Source of the DNA: Trichobilharzia regenti
Lineage: Eukaryota > Platyhelminthes > Trematoda > Strigeidida > Schistosomatidae
Direction of reading: 5' to 3'
Length of the DNA stretch: 64,000 nt
NCBI GenBank assembly: GCA_944472135.2
Contig: OX235265.1
Coordinates: 43,683,459 to 43,747,458, forward strand
This document shows, in pieces, positions 12,967 to 24,929 of the stretch. Numbering within the stretch: position 1 is the first letter of the stretch; every line of letters begins with the position of its first letter. Under the pieces are notes generated by a model. It searched no databases and was not told the DNA's origin. It was given only the letters and a program-made list of their open reading frames with translations. The translations under genes and the position numbers were made by a program.

Positions 12967-13163
12967 CTCTGAGAATGCTTCTAATAAATTAATTTGAATT
13001 TGAAGCTCTTGTTCTTTATTCGTATTCATTGAACTGGAAGTATTCAGATGTTCTAGATAAATAATCAACCAGGCTGTATGATACGGCCAATGATGAACCA
13101 GTGTTACCCATACAACAATAAGACTGATTTCAACATTCATGTTGTAAAATTTTAACAAACGAC
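12967..13163 (-). CDS. KIDINS220-like exon with the conserved WPY-T-WLI-YLE block
   Basis: This 197-nt exon has acceptor TATGAATTAG (a weak pyrimidine tract, chosen because it restores homology and phase) and donor CAGAG|GTAAGTT. It encodes about 65 residues. The stretch HHWPYHTAWLIIYLEHL is an almost direct match to vertebrate KIDINS220 EQWPYRTSWLILYLEE, the best-conserved block of the C-terminal KAP region. It is preceded by SRLLKFYNMNVEISLIVVW, equivalent to GRLLRANQI-NWDRLASW. It ends in phase 0. This exon and the next are the strongest evidence for the family assignment. Confidence 0.94.
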
Positions 13164-13929
13164 CTAATTCATACATATTAACAGAAATAGAGTAAAAATA
13201 ATGGAAGTATTGAAAACAAAGTGATACTGATTGTATATTTGTATTATAAAAAACGCCCGTGGTCAACAGAACTAGCGTAAAAAGGTGAAATAAACAACTT
13301 TAAAATTAAAAAAAACACCGCATTACATTTGTAGTGATATCAGAGATACACAGTAGGCTAAAATACTCTTCTCATCCAGAACCATTGTTATTTTCACTGA
13401 AGTCCCCCAACCGATTCTCATTAGCACATTTCATTGATGAAAAGAATACATAAATATAAATGTGGATTATAAAATAGTTTTGCACAGGCGAATTTCGACT
13501 GTGAAAAATTGTAACAAAGATTCTTCAAATCCGTTAACCACTGGGAGATGATTACTCACTCATTAACATTTTTCACATAAATCTTGATTGTGAAGACAAG
13601 GTGAACGTTTTAGTTGGCATTAGTAAAAAGTTCATCTAACTGGAAGTATATTTTGAAGTATTTGTTTCGAACATGAATGTAATGTAAAGTTTCATTTCCT
13701 TAAAATCACTAATCACTGTTGAGAAAATGGTAGACTTCAGAGCTTGGTTAATGGGAAGCCCACATGATATGGATAATACCTAAAAGTCATTTGTTTTTTG
13801 TCAAGTTATCCATAAACCTCCATTGGTCAAAACTCTGTTTTAAAAATCCAAGAAAGTATGCTCCTGATTCCTGGAGTATTGAAAAACCATGGTTACCCTC
13901 GGAAATACATCTTCAAGTGCGGATGATAT

Positions 13930-14330
13930 GAAGGGGTAGATGCGAAACACACACTACAGAGAAAAAGAGGTCTATTTCCATACACCTTCATTTCAGAGGT
14001 GATAAGATTGCTGGAAAAGTCAACAGAGGTCCAAAGACCTTACTTTCCAAAAGCTATCCTACAGTTAATTTGGTTCCCAACATGCACTTTAGCAAAAGCA
14101 AAAGTCTTCTTATGCCAGCTCTAATTTCAGATACAAATTCACATCTATCCGCAGTAGTATTAACATTCAGAAAACAAAGACAAACGCACATCTTAGAGTT
14201 TCAGAAAACGCTTACATCTCAAGGAAATAAACGCTTTGAATAGTACTGTTGCTAGGAGTTTCATTGGTAGGATCTTGAGGTTGACACCCTTAGATCCTTT
14301 AAATGTATCAAAAGATAATAGAGTTCAGTT
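13930..14330 (+). pseudogene. PLE linker and endonuclease remnant
   Basis: The plus strand reads HLHFRGDKIAGKVNRGPKTL then LLSKSYPTVNLVPNM, the post-RT linker of PLEs (FxGD, K-R-L, SKTYPA-type). Further on is a frameshifted SFIGR-type scrap where the GIY-YIG core would be. Stops and frameshifts show it is dead. It lies just upstream of palindrome 2 and may be part of the same insertion history. Confidence 0.6.
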
Positions 14331-14970
14331 CACCTTAGATACACCAAACTAGTTATTATCAAACATCCTAGACAAAATGTATGTGCTCAGAGAGTAGTAA
14401 TTATCAGTATTCCCCTGCCTTGATAATTTGATTTCTTCATTCTCCCTTTTATTTGAATGTGCAATCATTAACGTTGATCTCTCCCCCTTCCTCTATAATG
14501 TAATTTATTTGTCTTTTTTTATCTATGATTTCACTCTAACTTATCACACTGTTACTCGACTTATTAATTACTGCTTATAAACTGAAACTGAACAACATGT
14601 TGTTAAGTCAGTCAAAAGATGAAGGAACATAAATGAGTTGGTATGTGGACACATTCTAATATACTTGAATAGCCTAAAAATATGTCGTCATCATCTTACC
14701 CATCTCTTCCATTTATTTCTCAACACTTCTTCTATTGTATCCAGGCCTTGATGTTTTTAAACCTGAAACTTCTGTATGTAGGCGTTATGTAAGCGCAGTT
14801 CCTATGCATTGCTTTTTAATTATTTGTCGACTCAAATTATATCACGCTTAAAAGTATGTTAAATTTCCTCTCTACATAACATCAACAGCTTCTCTAGCCT
14901 GTAAGCAGCTGGTGAGAAGTCTGCGAAATAAATAATGGTAACCGCTTACTCTGCACAAACGGCTGCATTT

Positions 14971-16131
14971 AACTCCATTATGGATAAGATTTTTGAAAAA
15001 ACTCATACAGTGTTGTAAAGTAATATTCACTGATGCGACCGCGCATTACAGCACAAATTATTGACACTCATGATCATGTCAATGTACTCAACATCACTTT
15101 CGTGTCTCGTTTATATAAATGAATAAAAAGCGATGATTAGACATTTGAATGAAATCAATATAAGATAAAGTAGGTTTGAAAACAATATTAGTGTTATCAA
15201 TAAAATACAATAAGGTGGGAAATGAGATGCTTTCATAGTAAAAAATAAGTAACCTGTTAGAATGTTATGATGTGAATTGAATTCATTTTAACATTATTTA
15301 TTATCCTCCTTTGATTTGACTGGTAATAGTATCTTCCATATCTCTGGTATTTGCTTTGAGTTACTTCTGTTTCATGTGTTGGGTGTAGACTCGAGTAACC
15401 AGGTTTCAGTCACCAACCTCCTCTCTCTCCACCTACCTATATTACTTTTTACAATTTTGATTCTGTCTCACCAACCCCATGGCATGATTGTATATTATTG
15501 CATGAAGTGCAATTGCTTGGTTTTTCTCTAAATTACTTATCTTTGTGGGATCAATCATTTTAACGTTAACTAAATTCTTATGTTTTTGTAATCTCACTAC
15601 TCGTGATCTACTAGTTTGATCTATGCAGTTGACCCAATTCACAGTCATTGTAAGATATTCTGTAAATTATATAATTTTTTTTTAATTGTATTCATCGGGT
15701 CCTTTAGCCTACAGCGCTACACCCAACACATGAAACAGAAGTAACTCAAAGCAAATACCAGAGATATGGAAGATACTATTACCAGTCAAATCAAAGGAGG
15801 ATAATAAATAATGTTAAAATGAATTCAATTCACATCATAACATTCTAACAGGTTACTTATTTTTACTATGAAAGCATCTCATTTCCCACCTTATTGTATT
15901 TTATTGATAACACTAATATTGTTTTCAAACCTACTTTATCTTATATTGATTTCATTCAAATGTCTAATCATCGCTTTTTATTCATTTATATAAACGAGAC
16001 ACGAAAGTGATGTTGAGTACATTGACATGATCATGAGTGTCAATAATTTGTGCTGTAATGCGCGGTCGCATCAGTGAATATTACTTTACAACACCGTGTG
16101 ATTTTATCAAAAATCTTATCCATAATGGAGT
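14971..16131. mobile_element. Penelope-like element in fold-back form (palindrome 2)
   Basis: Arms of about 415 bp (14971..15388 and 15715..16131) are near-identical inverted copies; the outer edge is TAACTCCATTATGG and the inner edge GGGTGTAG. The 326 bp loop carries a PLE endonuclease remnant on the minus strand, the same layout as palindromes 1 and 3. Confidence 0.75.
15440..15650 (-). pseudogene. PLE GIY-YIG endonuclease central remnant
   Basis: The frame reads CIDQTSRSRVVRLQKHKN and KISNLEKNQAIALHAI. It matches the intact copy at 52846..53565 (YVGETSRQVNIRMKEHK and LKKLENNSAIALHSI). The Y-G of the YVG motif is lost (CID), and the catalytic-side segments after the His are missing. Confidence 0.75.
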
Positions 16132-16269
16132 TATACTCTGCCACAGTGCCCAAGTTTTATACTGCTGCACATCTGTCTGTCTGTCTGTTTTCGACATAGA
16201 ACTTTGCAAATATGTGCGGCAGTTCAAGTCGCCACACTCCCACCTTGTAGCACACAAAGCAACAGAAGA

Positions 16270-16960
16270 AAGTAGAAGAAATGCATAATAGAGACAGTAA
16301 AAAGAGATGTGAGACAAAGGAATAGTAGCAACGAAGAACAAAACAGTTTCATTGGAAATCATAGGTCACAAGGAGTAGATGCATCTGCACCAGCCATTGA
16401 GAACGACCACTTTGAGCCATATCACCAATTGTTTCCAAACATTGGGTTTTACCCTAACGAGGACCCCAACCAGCCAAGAAGTCTACACCTTCTTACTTAA
16501 CTGGCTTAAACTAACTGTTGTGGATTTCACTGAGTGGTGCCATGTTTTGGTTTGACCGCCGCTAGCTCTTTTCCAGCCTGACCCTATATCAGCTAACATT
16601 GCTCGTCGAGGAAGGCGATGACTAGGCATACATGACACATGTCCTAACCATCTCAGCCAATGTACCTTCACAGCCTTATCGACTGATTTACCCTCCTTAC
16701 CTAGAACTCGACGCCTAACCTCAATATTACTCACCTTATGACACCACTTCACACGAGAAATAGAACGCATGCACCTATGATCGAAGACAGCTAATCTTTT
16801 CATGTCTTCCACTCCCAATGACCAGGTCTCGCTCACAGCCATAAAGGAGGACGGAGCGGACTGATGAGCAGTTCACACGCCCTTTGGTTGATAGTCGGAT
16901 ATCTCGTCTACGCCAGAGACGGCGTTAACTGGCATATGCTGCACCTACTTGTAAACGGTT
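16270..16960 (-). mobile_element. RTE-like LINE fragment, second subfamily
   Basis: The minus-strand frame (about 16483..16842) includes VSETWSLGVEDMKRLAVFDH, then WCHKVSNIEVRRRVLG and VHWLRWLGHVSCMPSHRLPR. This is the conserved post-RT region of a schistosome LINE lineage (ETW-x-L, FDHRCLR, LRWLGHVLRMP). It differs from the fragments with an EIVWR/GHTLRKP ending, so two subfamilies are present. The 3' part runs frameshifted to about 16270. Confidence 0.75.
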
Positions 16961-16999
16961 AATCTAAACCAGAGGGACTACAACTAGTTTTACACCTTG

Positions 17000-17990
17000 A
17001 GATATATAAACTACAAACATACACATATGGGTGTACATAACTACCTCACTGGTTGTGTTTTGATGAAAAAATGATGTACAGAAAAATATATGTATATTTA
17101 ACCGTTCAATTCAGTTAATTAGAACTCTGTGGATATATTTAAACGCTCAGCATTTGACTGACGGGATTTGAGTTTGTTTGCCATTTTTGTTGTTGTTGTT
17201 TTATTTTAAGAAGTTGGAACAAATGTTAGCTGGCTACCCCTTTCATCCCCTGTAAATTCTCTTACCATAGAAATGAGATAATTATTTCATTCATTCATTT
17301 TTGTAGGAAAATAGAAAAAGATCTGTGCCTTTTAATTAGCAAAAATTGTAACAATTTTCTTAAAATTTATTATTCTTAATTTCTAATTTTTATTGATACA
17401 TAAAATTGTAATATTGCAAGAGTAGTGATATGTCTTAAAGTATAAGATAGTAAGTATGTCAGTTTTATAGAGCATAACTACTTCTGCGCAAGTTTTAAGG
17501 AATTCAATAAAGTTGTTGTACAGTATGAAGGCTAAATAGCAAGTATCACTTATATTATTAGTAGTAGTAGTAGTAGAATGTTTTTTGTTTCCAGTGAACA
17601 CCCAGTGAATTTAATTTCAATTTTACAAATACTAACAGATGGAGTTTCTACTAATTAATTCCGTTAGAATGCAAAGGTTTCTAAGAGATGACGAGAGACA
17701 GAAATAGCATAATTCCACCTCTGGTTAATAATTGCTAAGACTACTAAGTCAAGCTGTTAACTAACTGAGACTTAAGTAATTCACGTTGGAATTCTGTTAT
17801 GAATAGGATAAACGTAGTGGCTAGTCTCAATAACGTCTTGACTAGACCACTGGAGGTTTATTTCCATTCTCATTTACTGCCTTCTCAGCAGAGTGCTGTT
17901 CATCAACCAGTTCTATGAGATAAACTAAGGTCCATGTGGACACTATTCGTAGTTGTTGTAAGGATATTATTCCTAACTAACAGTTTCATT
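17000..17990. other. intronic stretch, nothing recognised
   Basis: A/T-rich, with a short GTA trinucleotide run near 17560 (reading TACTAC on the minus strand). No gene or transposable-element family is supported. Confidence 0.45.
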
Positions 17991-17999
17991 CTTTTGATG

Positions 18000-18260
18000 A
18001 TATTAGATGGTTTGAGGCAAGCGGCCACAGGAAGCCTTCGACCTAGGTTTTATGCTAGTTAGCTCTCACCAATCAGCGAGGCATTTCTGCAACCTTGAAG
18101 GAAATCATGTCCCTTCTGAGATTCATACCCGCGTCACCCAGTGCCGCCTGCAGTCAGAGACGTTACCACCGAGCTATTCTGGCGCGCGATCGACCTCCTG
18201 TAGGACTGTAGTGGACACTAGTAACTAGTGCGATGTGTCTAGTCCTTACTTCGGTTCAGG
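18000..18260 (-). mobile_element. tRNA-headed SINE, family D
   Basis: Reversed copy. The minus strand has an A-box-like GAATAGCTCGGTGG, then a GGGTGACGCGGGTATGAATC B box and a body ending near AGATGGTTTGAGG. The same family is at 30690, 49915 and 50320. Confidence 0.65.
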
Positions 18261-18489
18261 CTGAATTTGATCAGTCTGACCGATTTATGAGACTAAGAAG
18301 TGATAATGTTTCACCCGAAACGTGCCGTATGGCTGAATAATTTGCGCATTTCATAATGCTTGCTGCCTGTATAACTGTTGAGTTGGAAAGAGTTAATGAA
18401 CTGTACAAAAAAGGAACAAGTGATCCTTCTCTGATTTTAATACTGCTGAATAGCATTCATTTTTTATGCACAAATTTTTTTAGTGTTTT

Positions 18490-19180
18490 CCAAAGTTATT
18501 GAATGCCTCAAGTCTTTATCAACCTTACTCAACAGCCAGCTACATGACGATGTCAAATATAAAGTGGTTCGCAATCGAAAACTCAGCGAAGGTACTGGAT
18601 TGAAGAGAGGAACAATAAAACCTGCACACTATCATCGATGATATTTCTGGTTGTAGTGGGCTGGGTTAGACAACATAGAGTGGGGGAGCGAAAACTGCGT
18701 TTGGATGACTAACTTCCCGGACAATTTATGTCAGTTGTCAAGCAAAATCGAAAATCTACAGGCGAAAATTAACAAGTTGTCGGAAGAAGCAGCGGAAACA
18801 CGACATAAGGTGAACTTAGAGAACATGTAGGGAGGTTGTTTCTTTCATCTATTTAGGCAGCATGGATTAGGATATCAAAGTGAATCAGGATTGGAAAAGC
18901 AAAATAGTTACTTCATTAATCTGAAATCATCGTTGAAAATCTGCTGCATTCAGCATAACCACCAAGATCTGTATCTTCAAAACTAATGTGAGTCAATTTT
19001 CCTACATTGGTTGGGGACGAAGCGTCACCAAAAACATTTCCAACGGGCTGTTGCAGACTTTTATCAACAACTGCCTTTACTCCATAATTACCACAAGATT
19101 TCAGATGGGGAAGGATAGGCAACAAGGAACTCCTGAGATAAATCAACCAAGAAACTGTTGCCTAACATATCAGCAGAAAA
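18490..19180 (+). mobile_element. RTE-like LINE fragment
   Basis: Plus-strand remnants of the RT and post-RT region of the same lineage as 34216..35340 (CAACAGCCAGCTACATGACG, ACTTCCCGGACAATTTATG, LQTFINNCLYSI). Multiple frameshifts. Confidence 0.65.
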
Positions 19181-19184
19181 CAAT

Positions 19185-20040
19185 CGGATGTTGAATGGGC
19201 ACATTCTTATAAAACCGTTGAGTGTTGTCATGCACTAGACAACCATTCCAGTGGGAGCCAAATAAGAAATAACGATTTGGGTGTTGACCCATGGGTAACT
19301 TGGAGGAGGTCACGTGAGGAAAAAACGGAAGCTTCTGGGCTGTGAGGAATATGGTGAAAATGAAATGTGCTACTGAAGCACCTTGAAAGTCAAGAGAATA
19401 CAGAGAAATTTCATAGGTAATTGGAGAAAAGTATGAGTTAAACAAAAATTCAGCACTGACAGAGTTGTAAAACTGATTTTAACTAAGTATAAGGGAAGTG
19501 TCAAGACTGCATGATTCATAGTCGTGATTTCAAGATGGTTTATTCAGCTTTCGGCATGCTGTAACTTATTCATTCAATTCTTTATCATGTCATCTTGCAA
19601 TAAACATCTGTTATGATCCCAGTCACATTTTTTTCATAATTTTAGTTTATTCCTATATTTCATTTTATATTTCTAAAATATTAATACAGGGAATAGTTTT
19701 AAGAATGAAACTTCACCAAAATAGAAATAAAATCTGAAGCAGCTTTTAATGAATTTACCTCTCCCATGCTCTGAGTTATGAATCAAATAATCTGGATACC
19801 TTCGACATTTTATTCAATTATAGTCACAACCCGTCTGAAACAATCAAAACACGTTATCGTGTAGAATGTAGATTACTGTTATTTTACACTTATATCCCAT
19901 CAAACAATACAGTTTTTAACACTTTTTCTGCAGTAATTTCTCTTTATAACAACAAAAAGAATATGACAGTCTTTGGTCTTATAGTCTTTTACTGTAGAGG
20001 ATAACTCTATTCTACTTCCTTTGTCAAAATTGGCATTGTC
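19185..20040. other. decayed LINE 3' part, then unrecognised intron
   Basis: The first 250 bases may continue the preceding RTE-like fragment. The rest is A/T-rich with no supportable feature. Confidence 0.35.
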
Positions 20041-20044
20041 AACA

Positions 20045-21060
20045 GCCATATGACGATGCTACGTATTAGGTGATCCACAAGAGAAAATTCATCGAAGGCT
20101 CTGAACTGAATAAAGGAGTGGGGCATAGTTGCCTATTATCACCGATAATAATCCTAATTGTGGTGGATCGGATCATGTGACACACTGGATGCAATAAGAA
20201 CAGAGAAGACGAGAAAACATTTGATCACCAATAAGAAGACTCTGGAAGATCTGGATTTTACGGGTGGATGATTTGCGTCTAACGTCACACAGACTCGAAG
20301 ACTCGCAGGCGAAAACCAAAAAACTAGCAGAAATGGTAGGCAGTGGAGGTAAGACTGCATGTGATGAAAATAACCAACCAACAAACAGTGACAATAAAAG
20401 CACTGATCAGCATCAATGGAAGAAATTTGATGGAGGTTACTTCCTTAACTTTTCTAGGGACCATGATTTCAACTACAGTCGGTCGGAACAGATGAAGATA
20501 TCAAATCCAACCAGAATCGGAAAGGCAAGGTACAAATCCATCAATCTGAAATCGATTTGGGAATCTTCTGCACTCAGCTAGCATAAACAACAAGATTCAG
20601 ATATTCGACACCAATGTGAAGTCAGTCATTTCTTTCATGTGGTTCAGAAACTTGGCACCGGCGTCACAAAAAAGCATTTCCAATAAGCTACTACCGACTT
20701 GTATCGACAGCTACCTTCTCTGTCTTCATAATGATGATGAAATGGCCAGGCAGGAAGAATTAGTAACAAGAAGCTATGGGAACAAAGTAAACAAGAGCCT
20801 ATCGTTCAACAAATATGCAGCAGAAAATAGGAACGGACAGTCAAGATGATATCGCGCTCCAAGTGGAATCCGAATGAGAAACGATGAGTGAGTCGTCGGT
20901 GCGAGGGGGACGTGGAAGAGATTATGTGAAGAGTAGATAAGAGATCATAGACAATCGTTTGACTGGCATAAAAAGACAACAGAAAATAAAATAAAGTGGA
21001 GATGTGTTGTTGAAGTTGTATGTTCTACTCGGAACACAAGGGAATAATAACTATAGTAAT
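20045..21060 (+). mobile_element. RTE-like LINE fragment
   Basis: Plus-strand remnants in order: RT palm region with ADDxCL-like residues (LDFTGG-DLRLTSHRLEDSQA), the YFLNFSR/YLGS-type region, KISNPTRIGKARYKSINLKS, then the W-R region and a tail CTCGGAACACAAGGGAATAAT. Frameshifted and 5' truncated. Confidence 0.75.
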
Positions 21061-21112
21061 AATACTCCCTTCATTTAATATCAGTAAAAGTTTGAGCATT
21101 GTGGATTAGACT

Positions 21113-21246
21113 AAATAAAGTATAATTATATTGCAATAGATTACACACAATGATAAGTTTTGTTATTGGTAATATTTCGAGCAAAATTACCAATAACAAA
21201 ACTTATCATTGTGTGTAATCTATTGAAATATAATTAAACTTTATTT
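21113..21246. repeat. 61-bp inverted repeat hairpin
   Basis: The arms 21113..21173 and 21186..21246 are nearly perfect reverse complements around a 12-base loop (ATTTCGAGCAAA). It lies directly after the tail of the preceding RTE-like fragment. No terminal duplications were obvious. It could be a miniature fold-back element. Confidence 0.8.
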
Positions 21247-21735
21247 CCCTTCATTTACTTTATAATCACTCTTCGCTTGAGTTCCAAGTGGAACACATGT
21301 TTATTTCACTCTGTTTTTTACAGTCTTTTTAGATGGCTTGCGGGTTACCTACAGGCTCTCACATCCTCTCCGCGCGATTTTCTCCATGTCACCGCTAAAA
21401 ACCTAGCCCATTACTTCTAATTCAGTTTCTACCTGGTTGCCTGGTGCATGATGCTACTTCTATGCGCTGAAGATGTCACCCAGTAAGGTGATGAAAGCTT
21501 CGCAAACTAACCATCCAGCTCAGAGAACAAAACCACATCAAAATTTATAAAGTGTTTACAACAAATCAAGTAAATATACATTATCTCGTGTTTGAGAACA
21601 CTATACTATACATATATTAACTTAATAGAACGCCTTTATTATTCATTGTGCACAATGACAGGTATGCAGTTCAACGATGTTTCAAAGTAAAGAAAAACAA
21701 TTATATATTATTAAATTTAAAATCAAGAAACCTAC

Positions 21736-21994
21736 TTGTTAATGCTGTGGAAAGCACCAACTGTTTCAGAACTTTTCCATTCCAGTCAGCTAACTCATGA
21801 TTATATAAAAACATGCTTGCAATATCATTAACGCTGAAGTTATTTCTTTCACCTGTAAAATCATTATTGTCTACTTCTGATTCAATGTGTGTCGTCGAAT
21901 GCTTAGATGCATGTTTACTAATCAAACGTGACTCGTAACAGTTTTCAAATGTAGCTCTTGGCAGGTGTGTTGATACACTGTTCCGGTTAAATGA
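21736..21994 (-). CDS. KIDINS220-like exon, KAP domain C-terminal part
   Basis: This 259-nt exon (86 codons plus one base) follows acceptor TTTTTTTTCAG. A frame running on past 21736 would stop soon after, so the donor is placed at ACAA|GTAGGTTT. That choice makes the joined protein read TALTSRLLKFYNMN, matching the vertebrate pattern VSVTGRLLRANQI, and gives phase 1. Upstream in the exon, DIASMFLYNHELADWNGKVL corresponds to the vertebrate LTKLLVTEDWFSDISP region, with a DW/ADW core. The N-terminal third is a variable linker. The neighbouring introns contain RTE fragments and a short hairpin. Confidence 0.87.
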
Positions 21995-22955
21995 CTGAAA
22001 AAAAAATTGTAAAATAAAGATATCCCACATATAGTAAAACATTAATTGCCATTTAATTATAGGTAAAATTACAGAAAATAAAGCGGTATTCATGACCAGA
22101 TTAATTATGACATGAACTCGAAATCCAATTAAAACTAAACATCCGTAACACAATGAGTAGTGCCCTGTCTTAGATGACATTTTACCTTTCAGTAAACTAA
22201 AGGTGAAGCTTTGAAATAATGATACACAGATTTCAGTATGAGTGTCAACCTCCGAAGCAACTCTTACTAAAATCACCAATCCGATAGCAATTTTAACCAT
22301 TTTATAGGCCATCTTTCCTCGGAATGAAATGACATTTTCGCAGATGTGTTTGAAGAATAAAACTACATAACGACCAAATATTGAGGCATAACTACTTTTC
22401 AAAGAAATAATCTCCAAATTTCCTTATAAATAACAAGTGTTCAGGTTAGCTTTAGTAATCATTTTCAATCAATCTTTGTCTATGAGACAAACATCCAGTT
22501 TCGTTTAAAATAATAATTAACTTTTATAGAAGCATAATAGAAAAGAAAATGTAGCAAATAAGGGGATTATTACCTTTCGTAGTTAATTATATCAAAACAT
22601 CAAAAGAATAAGTCTTAAATGCTGTAGGTTAAAAAATTAATTTAATTTTTAAACAACCCTGAGAATTAATTAAAACACGCATTGATTGAAGGAAAATAGG
22701 TGGAAACAATTTAGTTTTAGAAACCATATTCTTGATTTCCTGAAATTAAAACATTTAAACTAGAAGTGTTATAACATTGTTGTAAAACTTGCCTGATGTA
22801 AGTAGTAGGAGAATTTATAAACTCATTGTTGTATGCGTGTTATGAACATGTTTTTAAATAACAGTTCGTCCAGAAAAAAGCTAAACATCCTTGTACAAAA
22901 AACTATATACTACTGATTAGTTGAGATGAGTAGGTTTATACACCTCAAGAGTAAG
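21995..22955. other. intronic stretch with a long open minus frame, no gene recognised
   Basis: A minus-strand frame is open upstream of the exon at 21994, but it is hydrophobic, A/T-driven and separated from the exon by a clear acceptor, so it is read as intron. Confidence 0.5.
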
Positions 22956-22959
22956 ATAA

Positions 22960-23815
22960 GACTTCTGCCTATTATCATCAATGATATTTTTAACTGTGGT
23001 GGACTGGATATGCATCAGACTGTACACAGAGAGTGAGAGGACAGGAATACTTCGAACGTTGCAATAAGAAGACTCTAGAAGATCTGGATTTAGCGCGTAG
23101 ATGATTTGCGACGAATGTCAAACAGACTGGTAAACAATTAGGTGAAAACTAACAAACTGACCTAATATGCAGTGGAGATACGACATCAGGTGAACACAGA
23201 GAAAACAGAGTTGGTGAAGATAATCAACCGATCAACCAGCAGCCACAACAAACAACACCAATTACCGTCAACGAGAGCAATTTGACAGAGCTTTCTTCCT
23301 TCACTTATCTAGGAAGCTTTGTTTCAGACACAGGTAGTCAGAACGGATGATGTCAAAACCAGCCAGAATCAGATAGGTGAGATACGCCTTCATCAGCTTG
23401 AAACCAGTTTGAAAATATTATGTACCCAGCCAGCATCAAGAAGAAGATTCGCATTTTCAACACCAATGTCAAGTCGGCCAGTGCTTCCATACGGGCCAGA
23501 AACTTGCACTGCGTGTCATGAAAACGATTTCCCAGCAATGATGTGGGAAAAAATGGAAATGGATCGGGCAGCAATTGAGGATACCGTCAAATAAAATCAC
23601 GCGCAATCCAGGTCATCGCTCTAGTGGAATCACAATGGTAAACGACTAGTGGGTCGTTGATGCGAGGGTGACATGGAGGAGATTGTGTGGCAAGGAGATG
23701 ACATATTATGGTCAATCGTGGACCCAGCTGAAGAGGATAGCAGAAAATAGAAGAAAGTGGATATTAGTTGTTGAATCCCTATGTTCCACTTGGAACCCAA
23801 GGAAATAATAATGAT
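22960..23815 (+). mobile_element. RTE-like LINE fragment
   Basis: Plus strand with LDLAR-DDLRRMSNRLVN-type palm remnants, then LTELSSFTYLGSFVSDTGS, ARIR-YAFISLKPV and the tail TCCACTTGGAACCCAAGG followed by AATAATAATG. Frameshifts throughout. Confidence 0.75.
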
Positions 23816-24234
23816 GCAATAGTAATACCTCTCACATTCAAGTTTGTTTTCAATGTTATTATAGGTTCTGTTAATGACTTTGCATTCTTCAGATTGGTGC
23901 CATTATGGTCATGTTACTTATAAAATTGTTATGGGAGAACCAATTTTCCAGCACCCATAGATTTAAAAGTCTTCCGCTGACTTCTTTTAAGCGATAATTA
24001 CAGCAGTTGGTTGACGAACCTGTACAACACTGTGTGACTGATGCTTGAAGCATAGGTCAAAATCTCAGTGATACAGGTATTTTAAGGAAAATATTATGGA
24101 TTCCAGTCCCCATACCTTCTCTGTGGGGTAGATGACCTAGAGTTGACTCAGTTTACATCTGGAATGAATGAATAAAAAGGCTAAATTTCCGAGAGTTAGC
24201 TTGTAGGGATTTGATTTCTTTCAGGTTTGCCTAC

Positions 24235-24440
24235 GGATCGGTATCAATTGAAGGACTACTAAAAACCAGGGAGTACTGGACAGCTGTTTCGTCCTAGTTT
24301 GGGACCCACTGGCTGCTGTCGGCTACTTGTCCTGACTCCCAACCGGGTGGACTTCTCTAGCCCTCAATTGTCACTGGAACCCCAGGCAATCCTATTCTGT
24401 AGTCAGAAAGGAACAGGTATCTAGTACTCCCGGTTTTCAG
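24235..24440 (-). mobile_element. Sm-alpha-like SINE fragment
   Basis: Reversed 3' region with CCAGGGAGTACTGGACAGCT and TTTCGTCCTAGTTTGGGAC, which is the hammerhead stem II / GAAA / stem III / cleavage-site portion. The CUGANGA side is destroyed. The tRNA-like head is absent or unrecognisable. Confidence 0.65.
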
Positions 24441-24929
24441 TAGTTCCCTTATTGATGTCCATCTGCCCTCAAACTTAAAAGAATTAAATCTTGAAGCCTG
24501 CTTGTGTTCGGAATAAGTAATTTGGAAGACAGGCACAAACACCAATAAATCCTTGAAATTGAAGAGATCCTCTAAAGCTTGACGAATTGTTTATTCACGA
24601 AATAAACCATAACCTTCCCGAATAATATGGAGTTACGTACGATTTACAGGATCTTGTCGTGTTTCATAACTGCAGAATATAAAATTTATAGAAGGGGAAA
24701 TAGCAAACACGGAATAAGGAATAGGACTAGTTTTGCGCGTAAGATTTGAAATTTTGAATGTTCTAAACAGTTACTAAGTATTTCAACATTTTAATAGGTA
24801 GCTCATAGCTTAAGGTGTTTTCTAATATATCTATGATAATCTCTGAAGGAAGAGTTTCACTGATATAATGTCCAGAATACTAGGTTTAATGATCATGTGT
24901 AGACAGTAGGTACTCGGAGAAAGAAACAC

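Noticed and set aside
21995..22417. Upstream extension of the minus-strand frame at 21701..22417 as coding, with several hydrophobic stretches
   Set aside because: A strong acceptor at 21995 and homology starting only after it mark the upstream part as intron; the composition is A/T-driven.
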